Numbered from the stretch's first letter, positions 33,483 to 45,692 are shown. The stretch is 64,000 bases of DNA from Schistosoma mansoni (GCF_000237925.1 NW_017386079.1:124001-188000); one strand, 5' to 3'. Translations and numbers: made by a program. Notes: generated from the sequence alone by a model not told the origin.

Positions 33483-34437
33483 TGAAGGACAGCTGAGAGA
33501 TTCATTTCCAGGAAGGAACGGAGCCAGACAAGGCTGTCTATTCCCTCCCTTCCTCTCTCTTCTTTGATTGAATGGGTTATGAAGACTTCGACATCTGAGG
33601 GGATGCACGGAATACAATGGAAATCTCAGAATCAATCAGATGATTTGTACTTCAAAGATGAACTAGCCCTCCTATCTCATACACATAAACAAATGTAGAC
33701 GAAGACAAATAATGTAGCAGCAGTCTCTGCATCAATAGGCCTCAAAACACACAAATGAAAAAGCAAGATTCTCAAATACAACACGGAGAATACTAACCCA
33801 GTCACACTTGATGGAAAAACTTTGGAAGATGTGGAAACATTCACATACTTGGGAAGCATCATTGATAAACAAGGAGGATCTGATGCAGATGTAAGGGCGA
33901 GGATTGGCAAAGCAAGGACCTCATTTCTACAATTGAAGAACATATGGAACTCAAAACAAATGTCAACTAACTTCAAAGTGAGAATCTTCGATACGAAGAT
34001 GTCAAGATAGTCCTACTGTACAGAGCTAAAACATCGATGAGTACTACAGCCATCGTCAAGACGGTACAAGTGTTTATAAACAGTTGTCTACGCATTATAC
34101 TCAACATTAGCTGACCGGATACTATCAGCAACAGCGTTCTGTGGAGGAGAAAAACCCAGATTATAGGTGAACGGGAAATTAGGAAAAGACGTTGGAAGTG
34201 GATCGGACATACGTAAGGGAAGTCATCAAACTTCATCACGAGAGAAGCCCTAACATAGAATCCGGGTGGGAAGCGGAAAAAGAGAACACCGAAGAACACA
34301 TTACGCCGGGAAATAGAAGCAGATATGAAAAGGATGAATAGAAATTGGAAAAACTGGAAAGGACTGCCTAAGACAGGGTTGGATGGAGAATGCTGGTGGC
34401 GGTCTATGCACCTCCACGAGGGGTAACAGGCGTATGT
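33483..34437 (+). mobile_element. RTE-clade (SR2-like) LINE, reverse-transcriptase 3' kilobase
   Basis: Parallel to 27745-28738: starts near HEGQLRDSFPGRNGARQGCL, keeps DVETFTYLGSIIDKQGGSDA and RARIGKARTSFLQLKNIWNS, and ends ggggtaacaggcgta. Several frame breaks. Its start abuts an LTR fragment. Confidence 0.88.
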
Positions 34438-34596
34438 GAGTACCTTATTCGTTATAGTCGACATTAATCAAAAATTTTGTTTTAAAAATAAAAAAATAAT
34501 GACTAAATACTGTTGTCTGGAAAATGTACTTCAGTAGTAAGTGAACAAACATAAACCGATTGTTAGGTTTCTGTAAAATACTTATGTTTCCTGGTT

Positions 34597-34716
34597 AGAA
34601 TTTTCTTAGCGAGTTAGTTTTCTACGGGATGGGGTCGCTAAACTCATGCTCAACCCTCCTCCTTTATCCGGGCTTGCGACCGGCAGTAGCCTCTGGCGGA
34701 GCTACAGGAGGAGTTT
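34597..34716 (+). repeat. gttagcg module
   Basis: tcttagcgagttagttttct to ggagctacaggaggagtttt. Confidence 0.7.
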
Positions 34717-34753
34717 TCTATAAAATAAATGAATAATAAATTCATTTATTATT

Positions 34754-34921
34754 AGAAGGGGTTTTTTGTGGAGATTTAGTATTTTCATAGTTGAAAGCGT
34801 TCGAATCTCATGAGGCGAGGTCGTGGATGCGCACTGCCGAGGAGCCCCACAGTAGGACGAAATGGTTGTCCAGTGCTTCCAGGTTTTCCCTGGTGGTCTA
34901 GCTTCAATTGACTCACGCTTT
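34754..34921 (+). repeat. family B retroposon, short foldback
   Basis: Short left arm (agaaggggttttttgtggag to atagttgaaa) joined to a B box (cgttcgaatctc), a hammerhead relic (ccgaggag..gacgaaa) and right arm. Confidence 0.75.
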
Positions 34922-35072
34922 CACTTATCATTGTTTACTTGAATCTTCACATTGATGTCTACGACTGTAATTGATCAGTCAATTATTGACAACCGACAAG
35001 TCCCAAATAGGATGAAATGTGAATCAAACTGGATTCCACTGCTAGCCACTATCCATCTTTGCTTATATATGA
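34922..35072 (+). repeat. family A fragment, rearranged
   Basis: Antisense tail start (ttgtttacttgaatcttcac) joined to a sense hammerhead 3' half (gacaagtcccaaataggatg, atcaaactggattccac). Confidence 0.65.
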
Positions 35073-35276
35073 GTAATATTTATTGATGAATGTTAAGAAC
35101 GTGAAGATCCTTGTAAATAATTGATGAGTGTTCAAGTGTAGAAGTAATCGACAGTGAAAAAAATTGTTATTTATTGTTAATGAATTTGAAAAGTTTAATG
35201 GTTTGTTTTTTTATCAAAGATCTTAGGAACATGGACAATTATTTTAAAAAAGTAATTCAGCTATCGAACTTGCATG

Positions 35277-35332
35277 CTTTGCTTACGCCTGTTACCCTTC
35301 GTGGAGGTGCATAGGCCGCCTACTAGTTCTGG
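35277..35332 (-). mobile_element. RTE LINE extreme 3' end fused to gttagcg module
   Basis: gcttacgcctgttacccttc to ataggccgcctactag, then directly the module. A second joint of these two families (compare 16444-16612 and 62751-63107). Confidence 0.65.
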
Positions 35333-35453
35333 TTAGCGTTTTCTCAACGAGTTAGTTTTCTACATGATGGGGTCGTAAAACCCATGCTCAACCCTCCTCT
35401 TTTACCCAGGCTGTGGATCGGCAGTAACTCTATAAGAGCTACAGGCGGAGTTT
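35333..35453 (+). repeat. gttagcg module
   Basis: ctggttagcgttttctcaac to gagctacaggcggagttt. Confidence 0.7.
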
Positions 35454-35641
35454 ATAATTATTTTACGCTAGGTAGATTTTTCGAAGGCTGACTTTAGATA
35501 CATTTTGGGGTTGATTTTATATCCATTGAGAAAATTTCCATCAGTTGGAAGATTATGTATGGAAATTATATCGTGTAGAACTTAATTATTAAAATATGAG
35601 ACCCAATTGTTCATGGATAGATTTATAGTTATAATCATAAT

Positions 35642-35992
35642 CATAAGAAGAGATAGATGATGGCTAGCATGGAATTCAGGACTTTCGTTTCGTTTGATTA
35701 GGTAATCATAAGCTGGATTTACCTGTATTTCAGAGTAGGTTTTCATTCTAGGACTTGAACCCATTACCGTTCACTTCAAATGCCATCAAGTTGTCCACTT
35801 AACTACTGAGTTCAGATAGTCACTAGATTGTCCAATGGGATGAAACTTAATTCATCATTCATCTCTGTTCATAATGCTTGTGATTTAAGGTAATATCGAG
35901 TCGATCCATACACGATCTACATATGTCAATAAGAAACTGACGAACTGCAGTCCTTAAGGTCAATGAAAAGATTCAAACAATCAATACAAAAT
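35642..35992. repeat. family A head-to-head pair, old
   Basis: Antisense hammerhead and head (35642-35850), then sense tcatctctgttcataatgct and tail to gattcaaacaatcaatac. Confidence 0.65.
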
Positions 35993-36115
35993 GAGTTAAT
36001 AATAATAATAGCGAAATTTCGTTACCGTAAAAATCTTCCGCATCAATTGTACAATTTTACAACAAACATAAATTAATATTCAGTCAAATCGTAATTACTC
36101 AAAACATATTCTCAT

Positions 36116-36633
36116 TGTTATAACTTGTGGACTTGTGGCACAATCAGTATCTGACATAATGACACCATCAATTAGAGAACAATGAATTATCGATCGAACC
36201 AATTACGCATAAAATGCCGTACGAGAACTCTTAAGTCCTTATCGGTCCTTCTTACTGTCTAGACCACCAGACTGTTGAGTCCAGAACATAAATCTCAGAC
36301 TTCACGATATCAATCATGCATCTCAAGCATACCATGTTTATATACAAACTAAACAGACCACATCACACCACAAAATAGAAAACAACGTTTGTACAAAATT
36401 AAGGGAAAAGGTGGCTCTTAATGTGGGAGACTGCAACTAATAGACTGGGCATAACGTAAGAATGATAAATTGTATAATAATATTCTATGAGTCGAAATGA
36501 AGCTTATAATAAGAGGAATATGAATATACATAGCTTAGTTACTTAACAATTACACATTAAAAATACATCTATCGTATTGGTCCATAATTGGATCCAAGCA
36601 GTTACCATTCTTAGTTCTCGTAGGGATATAACA
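36116..36633 (-). repeat. LTR family 2 copy (fossil)
   Basis: On the plus strand TGTTATAACTTGTG to GGGATATAACA, full length relative to 17049-17528 and 52107-52623. No matching flanking repeat seen. Confidence 0.7.
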
Positions 36634-36639
36634 CCAGAT

Positions 36640-38070
36640 AATCCATGAGTAACAGCTGAGTTGGACCGAATTCTGAATAATTTATAGATCATTAAATTGT
36701 TGTAATAACAAATGACAAGAAATAATTTTATGAAATTAAACTGTATAGTTTTTATAAATATTTATTTACACAGTATATATCATACTGATATACTTGATGC
36801 TATTATGAGTTCACCTTACTCGGTAAACGGAACGAAAGCCAAAGGCACAGTGACACAATGGGTTATTCCAATCCGGTGTTCCCGGCACTGCTAACTAGAT
36901 CAAGAAGTGTTGATGAGGCGTAGAAAATCTTTTCTATAAGCACCCAGAAAATACGAGGTCACTAAGCACATAATTCAAGCTTATTTATAAAATCATAGAA
37001 ACGTCCATAGGAGAGCCAAAAAACAGCGTACTAAAAAAATCCGTCAACCAATGACAGTCAAGGATTTCCGAGTGCAAAACGTAAGCTGTAGGTCAACTAT
37101 GTGTCTCCTACCGTGAAAACATAGTATTCGAATTTTCAGGACCTTGTTAGGACTTTTTCCGATGGAGTTCTGGAGATCTAACGTCCTGAACACATACAAA
37201 CGTAGTTTTACTCAATATTAAATGTTGTGGTTTTAGTGTTCATGGAATAACTTCAAATACTTTCGTGAAAACCTCAGGTTATCTAGTTTTTTCCTAAGGA
37301 TAACTACAATACTACTTTTCACTGCAGTGACCTTTGCTATTATATGATGGGTCTCTGTCGTTTAGTTTTTTTAATTTTGTCGCAAATCAATAACATTTTC
37401 CGTTGTTGTACTTACTGAGTTATTCAACTTTGAATTGGTCCTCTTCAGTATCAACATATATTAAACTAATATTCCTTATCCACTATCAGGTTTAAGATGA
37501 TGTTCATAGTGCTGTGTGTTGTAGTCCTTCAGTTTTGCCAAGTTCACATTTAATATTATCCATATTGAAAGTATATCTTAAACGTTGGTCATTGGAAATT
37601 ACAGTAGTTAGACACAGTACCATGTGGAAAATAATATTAAATTTCCATTTAACTTGATGTGTTATTCTAATTTAAGTCTTAATTATCTCATTGGGGCGTT
37701 CCTTAAAATTTCTCACAATAAACATGACAAGCTCAGGAAACATTCAGAAGCATTTTCATTCAATCAGTGTTTGATTACAAAATTTGTTAGAAACGTGACG
37801 AAAATGAAAAGCCATATGTTGAGGTTCTGATTAACTGATAACTACACTGTCACTATGTTTAGTAGTAGTATTCTAAAATTTTCAGGAAAAACCCAAGGAC
37901 TTCTAAAATACTATAAAAACCCTATATTTTCTGTACATAAATGAATCTTTAGAGTAAAGTGCTTCCCGCATATTTTGTGCCTTTTCTCTCGTGTTCAAGT
38001 CACTGTGTAGTTCTAGCTTGAGGTTACAAGACTAGCTTAGCATCCGAGTATAGCGTTCAATCAACAAGAC
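36640..38070. other. unassigned stretch
   Basis: No host gene supported. The part near 37100-37260 and 37870-38040 (tataaaaaccctatattttc) has promoter-like and repeat-like sequence, but no second copy is in the window. Confidence 0.35.
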
Positions 38071-38077
38071 TTATCAT

Positions 38078-38335
38078 TATCAGAAGTTGTTTTGTGAAGA
38101 TTTTAGTAATTTTATAGTTGAATTAATGAGTCAATTGAAGTTAGAACATCATGAAAAACCTGGAGGTTAAGCACTCACACGTTAGACTGATAGGTCTTAG
38201 GTTCGAATCTCGGGAGGTGGAATTGTGGATGCACACTGTTGAAGAGTCCCACAATACGACGATACAACCGTCCAGTACTTCTAAGTTATCCATGGTGGTC
38301 TAGCTTCCATTGACTCACAAGTCTTAATTGTTTAT
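38078..38335 (+). repeat. family B retroposon, compact unit
   Basis: Left arm from atcagaagttg, A box region (ggaggttaagcactcac), B box (aggttcgaatct), hammerhead relic and right arm. Its right flank is duplicated at 39205-39282. Confidence 0.78.
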
Positions 38336-38403
38336 ACTATAGACAATAATATGTACTTTTAATGAAAATATAATCTATTTCAATTAGCTTCCATTTTACG
38401 AGA
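38326..38403. repeat. duplicated flank, copy 1
   Basis: attgtttatactatagacaa to caattagcttccattt; matches 39205-39282, so the two B copies share flanking DNA. Confidence 0.75.
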
Positions 38404-38935
38404 GCTTAAAAATTAAGGCTAAGACATTAATTAACTGCTTTTCTGACCAAAAAAAAAATGGTTATGAATTAATTATTATTACTGGATCCAAACTTTGTAC
38501 TAAATAGATGTTTTGTTTTTGCATTGAAAACGATTGTTGATCCCCCATCAACTGATAATCATCTATAAAAATGAACGAACAAAATATACTGAAGTAAACA
38601 TTACAATTTTTTGTGAAGTGATTATCCACATGAAAAAGAATCAATGTTTCAATAACAGGCTATCAACTCTAATAAAGGTTCCAATCACTCTAATTTGAGT
38701 AAACGTTTTGCTTCAAGAACTTTTACACAAAAGTATGACTTACAACTAAGTTAGCAAATAGCTATATATATGTTTTCTTCTTTGGTTTACTTTCCTTCTT
38801 GAATCTATCACAGATAATGTATAATGTATATGATGATGGATTGGAACGTTTGCATTTTAAACAAATAAACAAATCCAACTGATCTTTGTATTTTCATAAA
38901 TTTCTTCTAAACTGAAAAAAAACAACCAACACAAT

Positions 38936-39202
38936 TAACAATATCAGAAGGGGGAATTTGTGAAAGTATTAGTGATTTTATTGTGAAAACTATGGTTGAA
39001 GTTAGACATTAACACCCGTTGAATACCGGCTTAGTGCTCTAGAGCTTATGCAATAGCGCGTGATACTGATAGGTCCTAAGTACGAATCTCACGAGTCGGG
39101 TTCCTGGAAGCATACTTTTGAGGAGTCTCACAATAGGATGAAACAACCGTCCAATGTTTCCAGGTTTTCCATAATGGTCTAGCTTCAGTTGATTCATTAG
39201 TT
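38936..39202 (+). repeat. family B retroposon, compact unit
   Basis: Left arm from atcagaaggggg, degraded A box, B box (aagtacgaatct), hammerhead relic and right arm (aatggtctagcttcagttga). The left flank matches 29450-29505 and the right flank matches 38326-38403. Confidence 0.75.
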
Positions 39203-39204
39203 TT

Positions 39205-39282
39205 CATTGTTTATATTATAGATAATAATATGTACTTTTAATGAAACTATGAATCTATTTCAATTAGCTTCCATTTTGAAAA
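39205..39282. repeat. duplicated flank, copy 2
   Basis: cattgtttatattatagata to caattagcttccatttt; see 38326-38403. Confidence 0.75.
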
Positions 39283-39387
39283 ACATATCCTTACAATGTT
39301 TCATATTACTGTTCTCATTATGTTATCTATCTCTCTCTATATTATATTCAATGTTGTTTGTTTTCCTCGTGTTGTTTTAATGAATAC

Positions 39388-39401
39388 ACACACACACACA
39401 T
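39388..39401. repeat. (CA)n microsatellite
   Basis: Short acacacacacaca run. Confidence 0.85.
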
Positions 39402-39582
39402 TTAGATATATCAAAACAATGTTCAACTATTCAATTTACAATAATAGTTCATTGAAACATAACATGAAAATATTATTTCAAATATAATTTTTGACCTAAA
39501 TTCTTTTTTTTAAAATTTATTATGTTATATGATGGAAACAAAAATTAATTTCTATAATTTAAATGACCTACCTGTAATTTAA

Positions 39583-40045
39583 TAGTTGAATTTACTATGG
39601 AAAACTTGGAAGCATTGGGCGGTTTTTTTGTCCTTTTGTGGGACTCTTCAGCAGGACTTGACACGCATGACATTGATCACCATCCAGTGATCAATCAATT
39701 GTGATTACATCTCAGTCTTAAAGGAGGTCGGTTAAGGCCCGAATAGCTCAGTGGTAACGTCTCTGATTGTGAAGCTGAGTGACACGGGATCGAATCCATC
39801 AGGGAGCACCAGTTCCCTCAAGATTACAGATACACCTTGCTGACGAGTGCCAAATAGCACGAAACCCGGTTACAGGGTTTTCTGTTGACCACCTCCAAAC
39901 ACCAACTTCTCAACAGTATTCATCCATGTTTCTATACTCGGGACTCGAACCCAGGAATTGTCGGTTTCGCGTGTGAACACTTAACTTTTAGATCACTGAA
40001 CTGGCGCTCAACAGTTTTAATGTCTAATTTTAACCAATCCAATTC
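39583..40045 (-). repeat. family B retroposon split by family C
   Basis: Antisense arm and hammerhead start (39583-39657; gtgggactcttcagcag) resume at 39915 (cattcatccatgtttctata, B box gggactcgaaccc, A box and body to 40045). The two halves join in consensus order, so C inserted into an existing B copy. Confidence 0.7.
39660..39914 (+). repeat. family C tRNA-headed retroposon with hammerhead relic
   Basis: A box gaatagctcagtggtaac and B box gggatcgaatcc, followed about 60 bp on by ctgacgag-tgcc-aaata-gca-cgaaac and ccggttacagggt. The stem III region approximates the palindrome ACCCGGGT. The cleavage triplet reads GTT rather than GTC, so activity is doubtful. A third head and ribozyme combination, one copy here. 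Confidence 0.72.
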
Positions 40046-40225
40046 TAATTTGTTGGAAATAATACGGTATTATTATCTTCTAATAAATAGTTTGTGTGTT
40101 TTAATCAATATGAACTGAAATCCATGATAAACCTTTATCGGGGTTATATATTCTTTAAAAAGTCTCTAGTGAGCATACATATATTTACTTGCAGACATAT
40201 TAACTTATCAATACATTATATATAG

Positions 40226-40436
40226 TTGAAATCGTGAGTCAATTGAAGCTAGACCACCATAGATTACCTGGAAACACTGCATGGCCGTACCGACCTATTG
40301 TGGGACTCCTCAACAGTGCGCATCCACGTTCCCGCCTCTCAAGATTCGAACCCAGGACTTATCAGTCTCGAGTCAGAGCACTCAACCGATAGACTACTGA
40401 GCCGGCATTCAACGGTATTATTGTCTAACTTCAACC
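40226..40436 (-). repeat. family B retroposon fragment
   Basis: Arm (agttgaaatcgtgagtcaat), antisense hammerhead (changed core), B box (gattcgaaccc), A box (caaccgatagactactga) and body start. Confidence 0.8.
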
Positions 40437-40640
40437 ATACATTATTTTATGCTGCTTCTATTGACATATATAAGTAGTATGTGACACCAATCAAAAGTGG
40501 AATGCAAGGTAGTAAAAATTTGACAAGATTGAATTGATGAGAACAGAAATTGTAACAGAGAGGAATGAAAAGAGCAACTGGATTTGAAAGATGAAGAAGT
40601 ATTTACATTACAACAGAATGATGTTCAAATATTGTATTTA
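40437..40640 (+). repeat. LTR family 1 fragment (fossil)
   Basis: Near-palindromic start (tatataagtagtatgtgaca) and purine-rich body; incomplete. Confidence 0.55.
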
Positions 40641-41189
40641 ATATATAGTTTCCATATTTGACGAAGGCACTCTGAAATAGTGCATTAGACTACATATATT
40701 ACATTAATTCTATTAATTATGAAAGTGAAATGTTCAACATATAAGTAGTTCATATATATGTCAGTAAATAGGAGTAATTACGAGCCCAGTAAAATCGGAT
40801 AATTCATATTTGCCTTGTTCTCACACCATTTTGCTATAACCAACATGGTGGGAATATTATAATAAAACTTTTGTTAACTGAGATAATTCATCATAGGCAA
40901 AGAATTGCTAACATAGTACGTCGTTGTATTAGGTTAGAGTCCTTTATGACTGATAGAAAAGTATAATTCTATGAAGAAATGTATATAAATAGGTATCATA
41001 TTAGTATTTTTTTGACGACTAGTGATGATTGAACTGCATTGTTTTGTAATTTATAGCATCACAAACACTGACTCATACAATGAATGCATTTAGATCAAAT
41101 GAAAGGACAGAAAACATTTTTGGATGGTTGTTACCATGAGGAAACTAGGATACCTGTTTTATCCTGTTTGAGATTTATAGTCTGAAAGT

Positions 41190-41842
41190 ACCTGAGTTCC
41201 AGAGTTGATGTCAAATTTAAACAACATCGCACTATTCACTTAGCTGCTGATTCCAGATAACCACGAGTTTGTGCAATGAGATGGATTTTAATACAATTGT
41301 TTTGAATAATTCGCTTGTATTAATTCTTTGGATCTTCCTACTGATGCTTAGAACTGCAATTGATCAGTCACTTTTAACATATTTATATCCTATACAGATC
41401 GCCACGATATTATCAGTACGTCACAAACATTATAAACAGAGATGAATAGTTGCTAGCAATATAATCCAGGAAGTACGTTTCTCCCTATTTGAGATAGGTC
41501 AGCTAAATGTACCTACATTTCAGAGTTGATGTTCACTCTGTGACTTAACCTCTGTATCATTCATATCAAACGTCATCACGTTATCCACTTATCTATTAAT
41601 TCCAAATAGTCAAATTTCGCATCCCAGATCCTACTGTTAGCCATCATTCATCATTACTTATTTGTATTAGTTGTTTGGATCTTCCGATTGATATTTAAGA
41701 CTGAGATTGATTAGTTTCTTTTAATATATATCCACCTTATGCAATTCACCTCAATATTACTAATGATGATCATATATCAAAAGAGACTGATCCACTACAG
41801 TCCTAAATATCAATCGGAGTATACAAACAACTAATACATATC
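41190..41842 (-). repeat. family A composite array
   Basis: Antisense head piece (to 41290), full tail (41320-41430), hammerhead and head (41435-41610), a sense ribozyme 3' piece (41625-41665), then two facing tails (41670-41842). All parts are diverged; the longest multi-unit array in the window. Confidence 0.68.
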
Positions 41843-41847
41843 TCTAT

Positions 41848-42035
41848 ATATAGTTGACATCATGAGTCAATTAAAGCTACACCACCATGGATAACCTGGA
41901 AACACTGGATGGTCAAATCATCCTATTGTGTGACTCCTCAACAGTGCGCATCCACGATCCCGCCTCACGAGATTCGAACTCAGGACCTATCACTTTCACG
42001 CGCGAGAGCGCCTAACCAATAGACCACTACATATG
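41848..42035 (-). repeat. family B retroposon fragment
   Basis: Arm (catgagtcaattaaagctac), hammerhead of the inactive subfamily (ggtcaaatcatcc), B box and A box region. Confidence 0.78.
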
Positions 42036-42231
42036 TGGAAAAAAAAAGTTTTGTTTCAGATTACCATATTTATGACGTTTTTTTTTCTTAATGTTTAGAA
42101 TAAATGATATTTGAATGTGGAATTTTAAATATCGATCACATGTTTTACTGCATAGTAACAAAATTTTTAAAAATCTATTTTTATTTCTGGCAAGCTCACT
42201 AGAGTACAGAAAAGACTATTTTCAGTTATAC

Positions 42232-42498
42232 TATAGTTAATGAGAGCATAAATGGGGACATTTAAAATACATTTGAATACAAAGTTACAGTAAAATCTGT
42301 AAACCTTACAGTGAATACTTCATTTGCAAACTATCAATGAATCGTTTTATACTTCACTATTCTTTCGTTTCTATACCATTCGTTCTGTGTTCTCATTCTT
42401 TTTCCTTTGATCTTCATAACTTTTTGCCACCAGGCATTTCACTTTTTATTGATGATACATACTACTTATATCTGACGATATCAGTAGCACACACCACA
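42232..42498 (-). repeat. solo LTR, family 1, with 4-bp TSD (fossil)
   Basis: Ends in gtagcacacaccaca as at 14170-14402. The 4-bp repeat atac lies at 42228-42231 and 42499-42502. Internal region absent. Confidence 0.72.
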
Positions 42499-42779
42499 AT
42501 ACAATCCTAATTTTTTATATGAATAGAATATATAATGAGAGATCTGTTAGTTATTATTCGACCTAAAGAGATTTCAGTTTGCTACAGATGGATACTTTCA
42601 TTGATTTATAAGAGACCATAAAAGATATTGACAAATAATGGAATATATGATATGAAATTGAGTCACTTTTAAGAGACGTTGATGGCTACTTAGTACTTAA
42701 TATTGATAAACAAACGCTGTCAACTCAAATAATGTCACTTAATGTCAGTATTATATTATAAACTAACAAAATGGTATTA

Positions 42780-43115
42780 GAAATTCACTGTGTAGTGGTA
42801 AATGAATCCCCAAAATCAATAGCTCTGTAAGTGTTCGATATTGGATGCTCACCACATAAGTTTTAATGGACTCACCTAACTGAAGGAGCTCGGTCATGCA
42901 TCCGCACCATATTACGAGTCGGAACGGCCTGCTCAACTTGTCCTGCAATCACTAGCCAGTTTAGATCAGTCACTTCTCGATATATTGATAACCTATCAAA
43001 TATACCTTTCAACCTCCTCGCTTCTGAAATTTGATTGCACTGTGTGGGCGCGATTCAATTATAGAAGGTATTACTAATAAAGTGTTGTCAAACTACAATA
43101 CCTATGGCATCCTCA
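42780..43115 (+). repeat. unclassified dispersed repeat F, copy 2
   Basis: Second copy of 3930-4260 (ctcggtcatgcatccgcacc, cttctcgatatattgataac). Confidence 0.5.
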
Positions 43116-43130
43116 ACTGTATTGGTGGCA

Positions 43131-43490
43131 TGCTTAAACATTTGAGCTACCTGTTTCTTGCCATCTAGATATTTAAACAAGTAATCTGTTATTGCTTCTT
43201 TTAACACATCAATATGTATATTAATCATATAACCTATTCACATGCGTTTAGGAAAAGTGTACTACCTTTCGCTGTAAAGGTTACAAAAGGTTTAATCAGA
43301 GATATCATGGTTGCTAGCAATATGCTACGAAAAGAATGTACATTATTTAGATGTCGATTTCTGGACTGCTAAACTCTAGCTAACGACCTCTCAATATTTG
43401 TCGTCAGGTTCGATCAAAAAGTAAGAAACAGAAATTTGTTGAAATACTTTGTGCTGAGAATTCTATATTTTACCAAAAATATGATATGGA
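43131..43490 (+). repeat. unclassified dispersed repeat E, copy 1
   Basis: Shares cgaaaagaatgtacattatt, tcaatatttgtcgtcagg and a ggaataaag end with 49521-49895. Ends near an AATAAA-like signal. Confidence 0.5.
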
Positions 43491-43527
43491 ATAAAGCTTA
43501 TAATAACAATATTTATTGTTGAGAATA

Positions 43528-43925
43528 TATGAGACAGATGTATAGTTGAAAAAATAGTCTTTTCTATAAATTCTCAGAAGGTTATACAGTAATAACTTTG
43601 AAATTAGTAGTCAATTTCAAGAGAAAAAACAATTTTACATTTGACTACACAAGAAGAAGATCACCAATGAAAACTCAGAAGCATATAGATGGCCTTTTTG
43701 TCCTAGAATGTAGCTCCTCAGCAGTGCACATCCACAATCCTGCACGCTGGACTCGAATTCAGGACCTTCAGTTTCAAGCGCGAATATTTAGCCTCTAGAT
43801 GTTAAGTGTTTACTAAGACGAAACCACTGTTAATTGATTCCAGGTTTTGCAACGGTGGTCTAGCTTAGATCGACTTGTGAATTCAACCGTTGAATATACT
43901 GAAAAATCTCCACAAACCCTTAAAT
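43528..43925. repeat. family B foldback, diverged subfamily
   Basis: Left arm (gaagatcaccaatgaaaact), antisense hammerhead and tRNA-like part (tggactcgaattcagg), then right side (ttactaagacgaaaccactg) and arm to ctccacaaaccctt. Confidence 0.7.
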
Positions 43926-44138
43926 TATTATTTTTTTTATTTGTAAAAAACCATAATATTATTGTTAGAGTTAAATAAATTTGGATGATATGAATTAATA
44001 CCTGAGGAGAGATGAATTCTGTTACCTGGTAACCAACTCTTTAGAAATCAGACTGATGATGATAATGATGAAAAAAGAGGCTTGAGGTGTTCCTTGTGAA
44101 CTAGCTTCTTTGTTTTGCTAACCATAATCATTATTGAT

Positions 44139-44402
44139 TGTAAGCAAAGATGGATAGTGGATATCAGTGGAATCCAGGACGCGCGTTTCGTCCTATTTGG
44201 GACTCGTCAGCTGGATGTACCTGCATCTCAGAGTTGATGTTCACTTTGGGACTCGAACCCAGTACCTTTCGCTTCAAACGCCATCGCGTTATCCACTCGG
44301 CCACTGAGTCCTGATAGCCACTTGCTTGTGCAATTAGAGACCGACCAGTTGCAGTCCTAACACATCGATGGGAAGATTCAAACAAACAATACTAAGTGAA
44401 TT
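44139..44402 (-). repeat. family A retroposon with intact hammerhead and inverted tail
   Basis: Antisense ribozyme, B box and head (44139-44333), then a tail of the opposite orientation ending aacaaacaatactaagtgaa. Very close to consensus, hence young. Confidence 0.85.
44164..44225 (-). ncRNA. hammerhead ribozyme (family A, intact core)
   Basis: The reverse complement carries CTGACGA, GTCC..GGAC, GAAA, ACGCGCGT and GTC before CTGGAT; all invariant bases present. Confidence 0.9.
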
Positions 44403-44947
44403 ATTGATTGTGTTTTTAAATGAAATGGAGTCTGATTGCTTCTAACTGATTAGTATTAGCACAGTAGTCTCTTAAATACAACTAACGTTTGTTGAATATG
44501 TATTTAATTGGAGCTAAATTGTTTCAAAATGAAAAGCTTACAGTTTTAAAAATATCACTCAGATAACACGTTTGATAGGTGTTCTGAAACATAGAGTTGT
44601 AAATATCTGTTAAATCGACTAACATGGAAGCCTAATCAGGAGAACTTGAGTTGATACAACAAAGACAGGAGTATTCAGGCTAAACAATTCAGCTATCAGT
44701 TTCGGTGTAGCAGTTATACGCTTAGAAAGGATTATCTGTAGCTTTGTCACGTTGCATATCCTTCGAGTTGTTTTACATAATCCAAATGTTAAAAGTTTAT
44801 TGGATATATTAGCTGGAAAATGTAGGAGCATATACGGAATTATCGTGTTGACTTTTATAGCGTCAGTTCTGGATTTTGGCGATGTGTTTATGTACAAACT
44901 TCCAAGAGTAACCGTTTTCTTTTAAGCTAATACAATAACTTTTTTTA

Positions 44948-45160
44948 TATATAGTTGAAATCAGGAGTCAATTGAAGCTATATCACCATGGAAACACCTG
45001 AAAGCGCTGGACGGCCGTTTCGTCTTATCGTGGGACTCCTCAGCAGTGCGCATCCACGATTCCGCCTCACGAGATTCGAACCAAGGACCTACTAGTCTCG
45101 TGATTTCGACTATATATAAAAAAAATTACTAAAAATCTACACAAACAACCTGCTAATACA
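44948..45160. repeat. family B foldback copy with near-intact ribozyme
   Basis: Left arm (agttgaaatcaggagtcaat), antisense hammerhead 45004-45051 (core CTGAGGA and GAAA kept, stem III ACGGCCGT), B box (gattcgaacc), then the mirror arm (gtgatttcgactata to aatctacac). Confidence 0.8.
45004..45051 (-). ncRNA. hammerhead ribozyme (family B, conserved core)
   Basis: The reverse complement reads CTGAGGA, stem II with one weak pair, GAAA, palindromic ACGGCCGT and cleavage triplet GTC before CAGCGC. Stem I has one mismatch. Confidence 0.75.
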
Positions 45161-45593
45161 AAAAGTGTTTGTTTTATTATCGCATCTATGCTTAATTTTG
45201 AACCGTATTCATAAAGTCCATACCCACCATCCTATAACTAAGTTTTCTTTGTAATGCAAAAGAAAACATCTAAGAAAGCTTATACCACGTAGTGTAAAAG
45301 TGCTTGTCGACTCAGATTGCTTCTTAATGGTACATCTGCATGGCATGTGAATAGAACATCTAGATTATCTTTACTATCCTCTTGAGACATGGATTCCCCT
45401 TTTTGAAATTTCTTCAAGGCATGTAGGTGCTTTGAAATACTTTTATATGGAATGAAGATGTTATCCGTTATTTGATATTGTTTACGAATTCACTTAAGTG
45501 GACTATTTCTTTGTTTATTGAGAAACGTACACTTACATTTAGTTTTTTCTTACAATGGTCAAGCATAAAGTTTTACATTTGATCCACATATAT

Positions 45594-45692
45594 TACTTAC
45601 TAACTTACTTACTCGTGTAACCTCTCGTGGAGGAGCAGAGACCACTCACAAGCATTCTCCATCCAACTATGTCCTAGGCAAGTTCACATATG
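45594..45692 (-). mobile_element. RTE-clade LINE extreme 3' end
   Basis: TAAG-type tail on the minus strand, then cctctcgtggaggagcagag and aagcattctccatccaacta. Confidence 0.72.
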
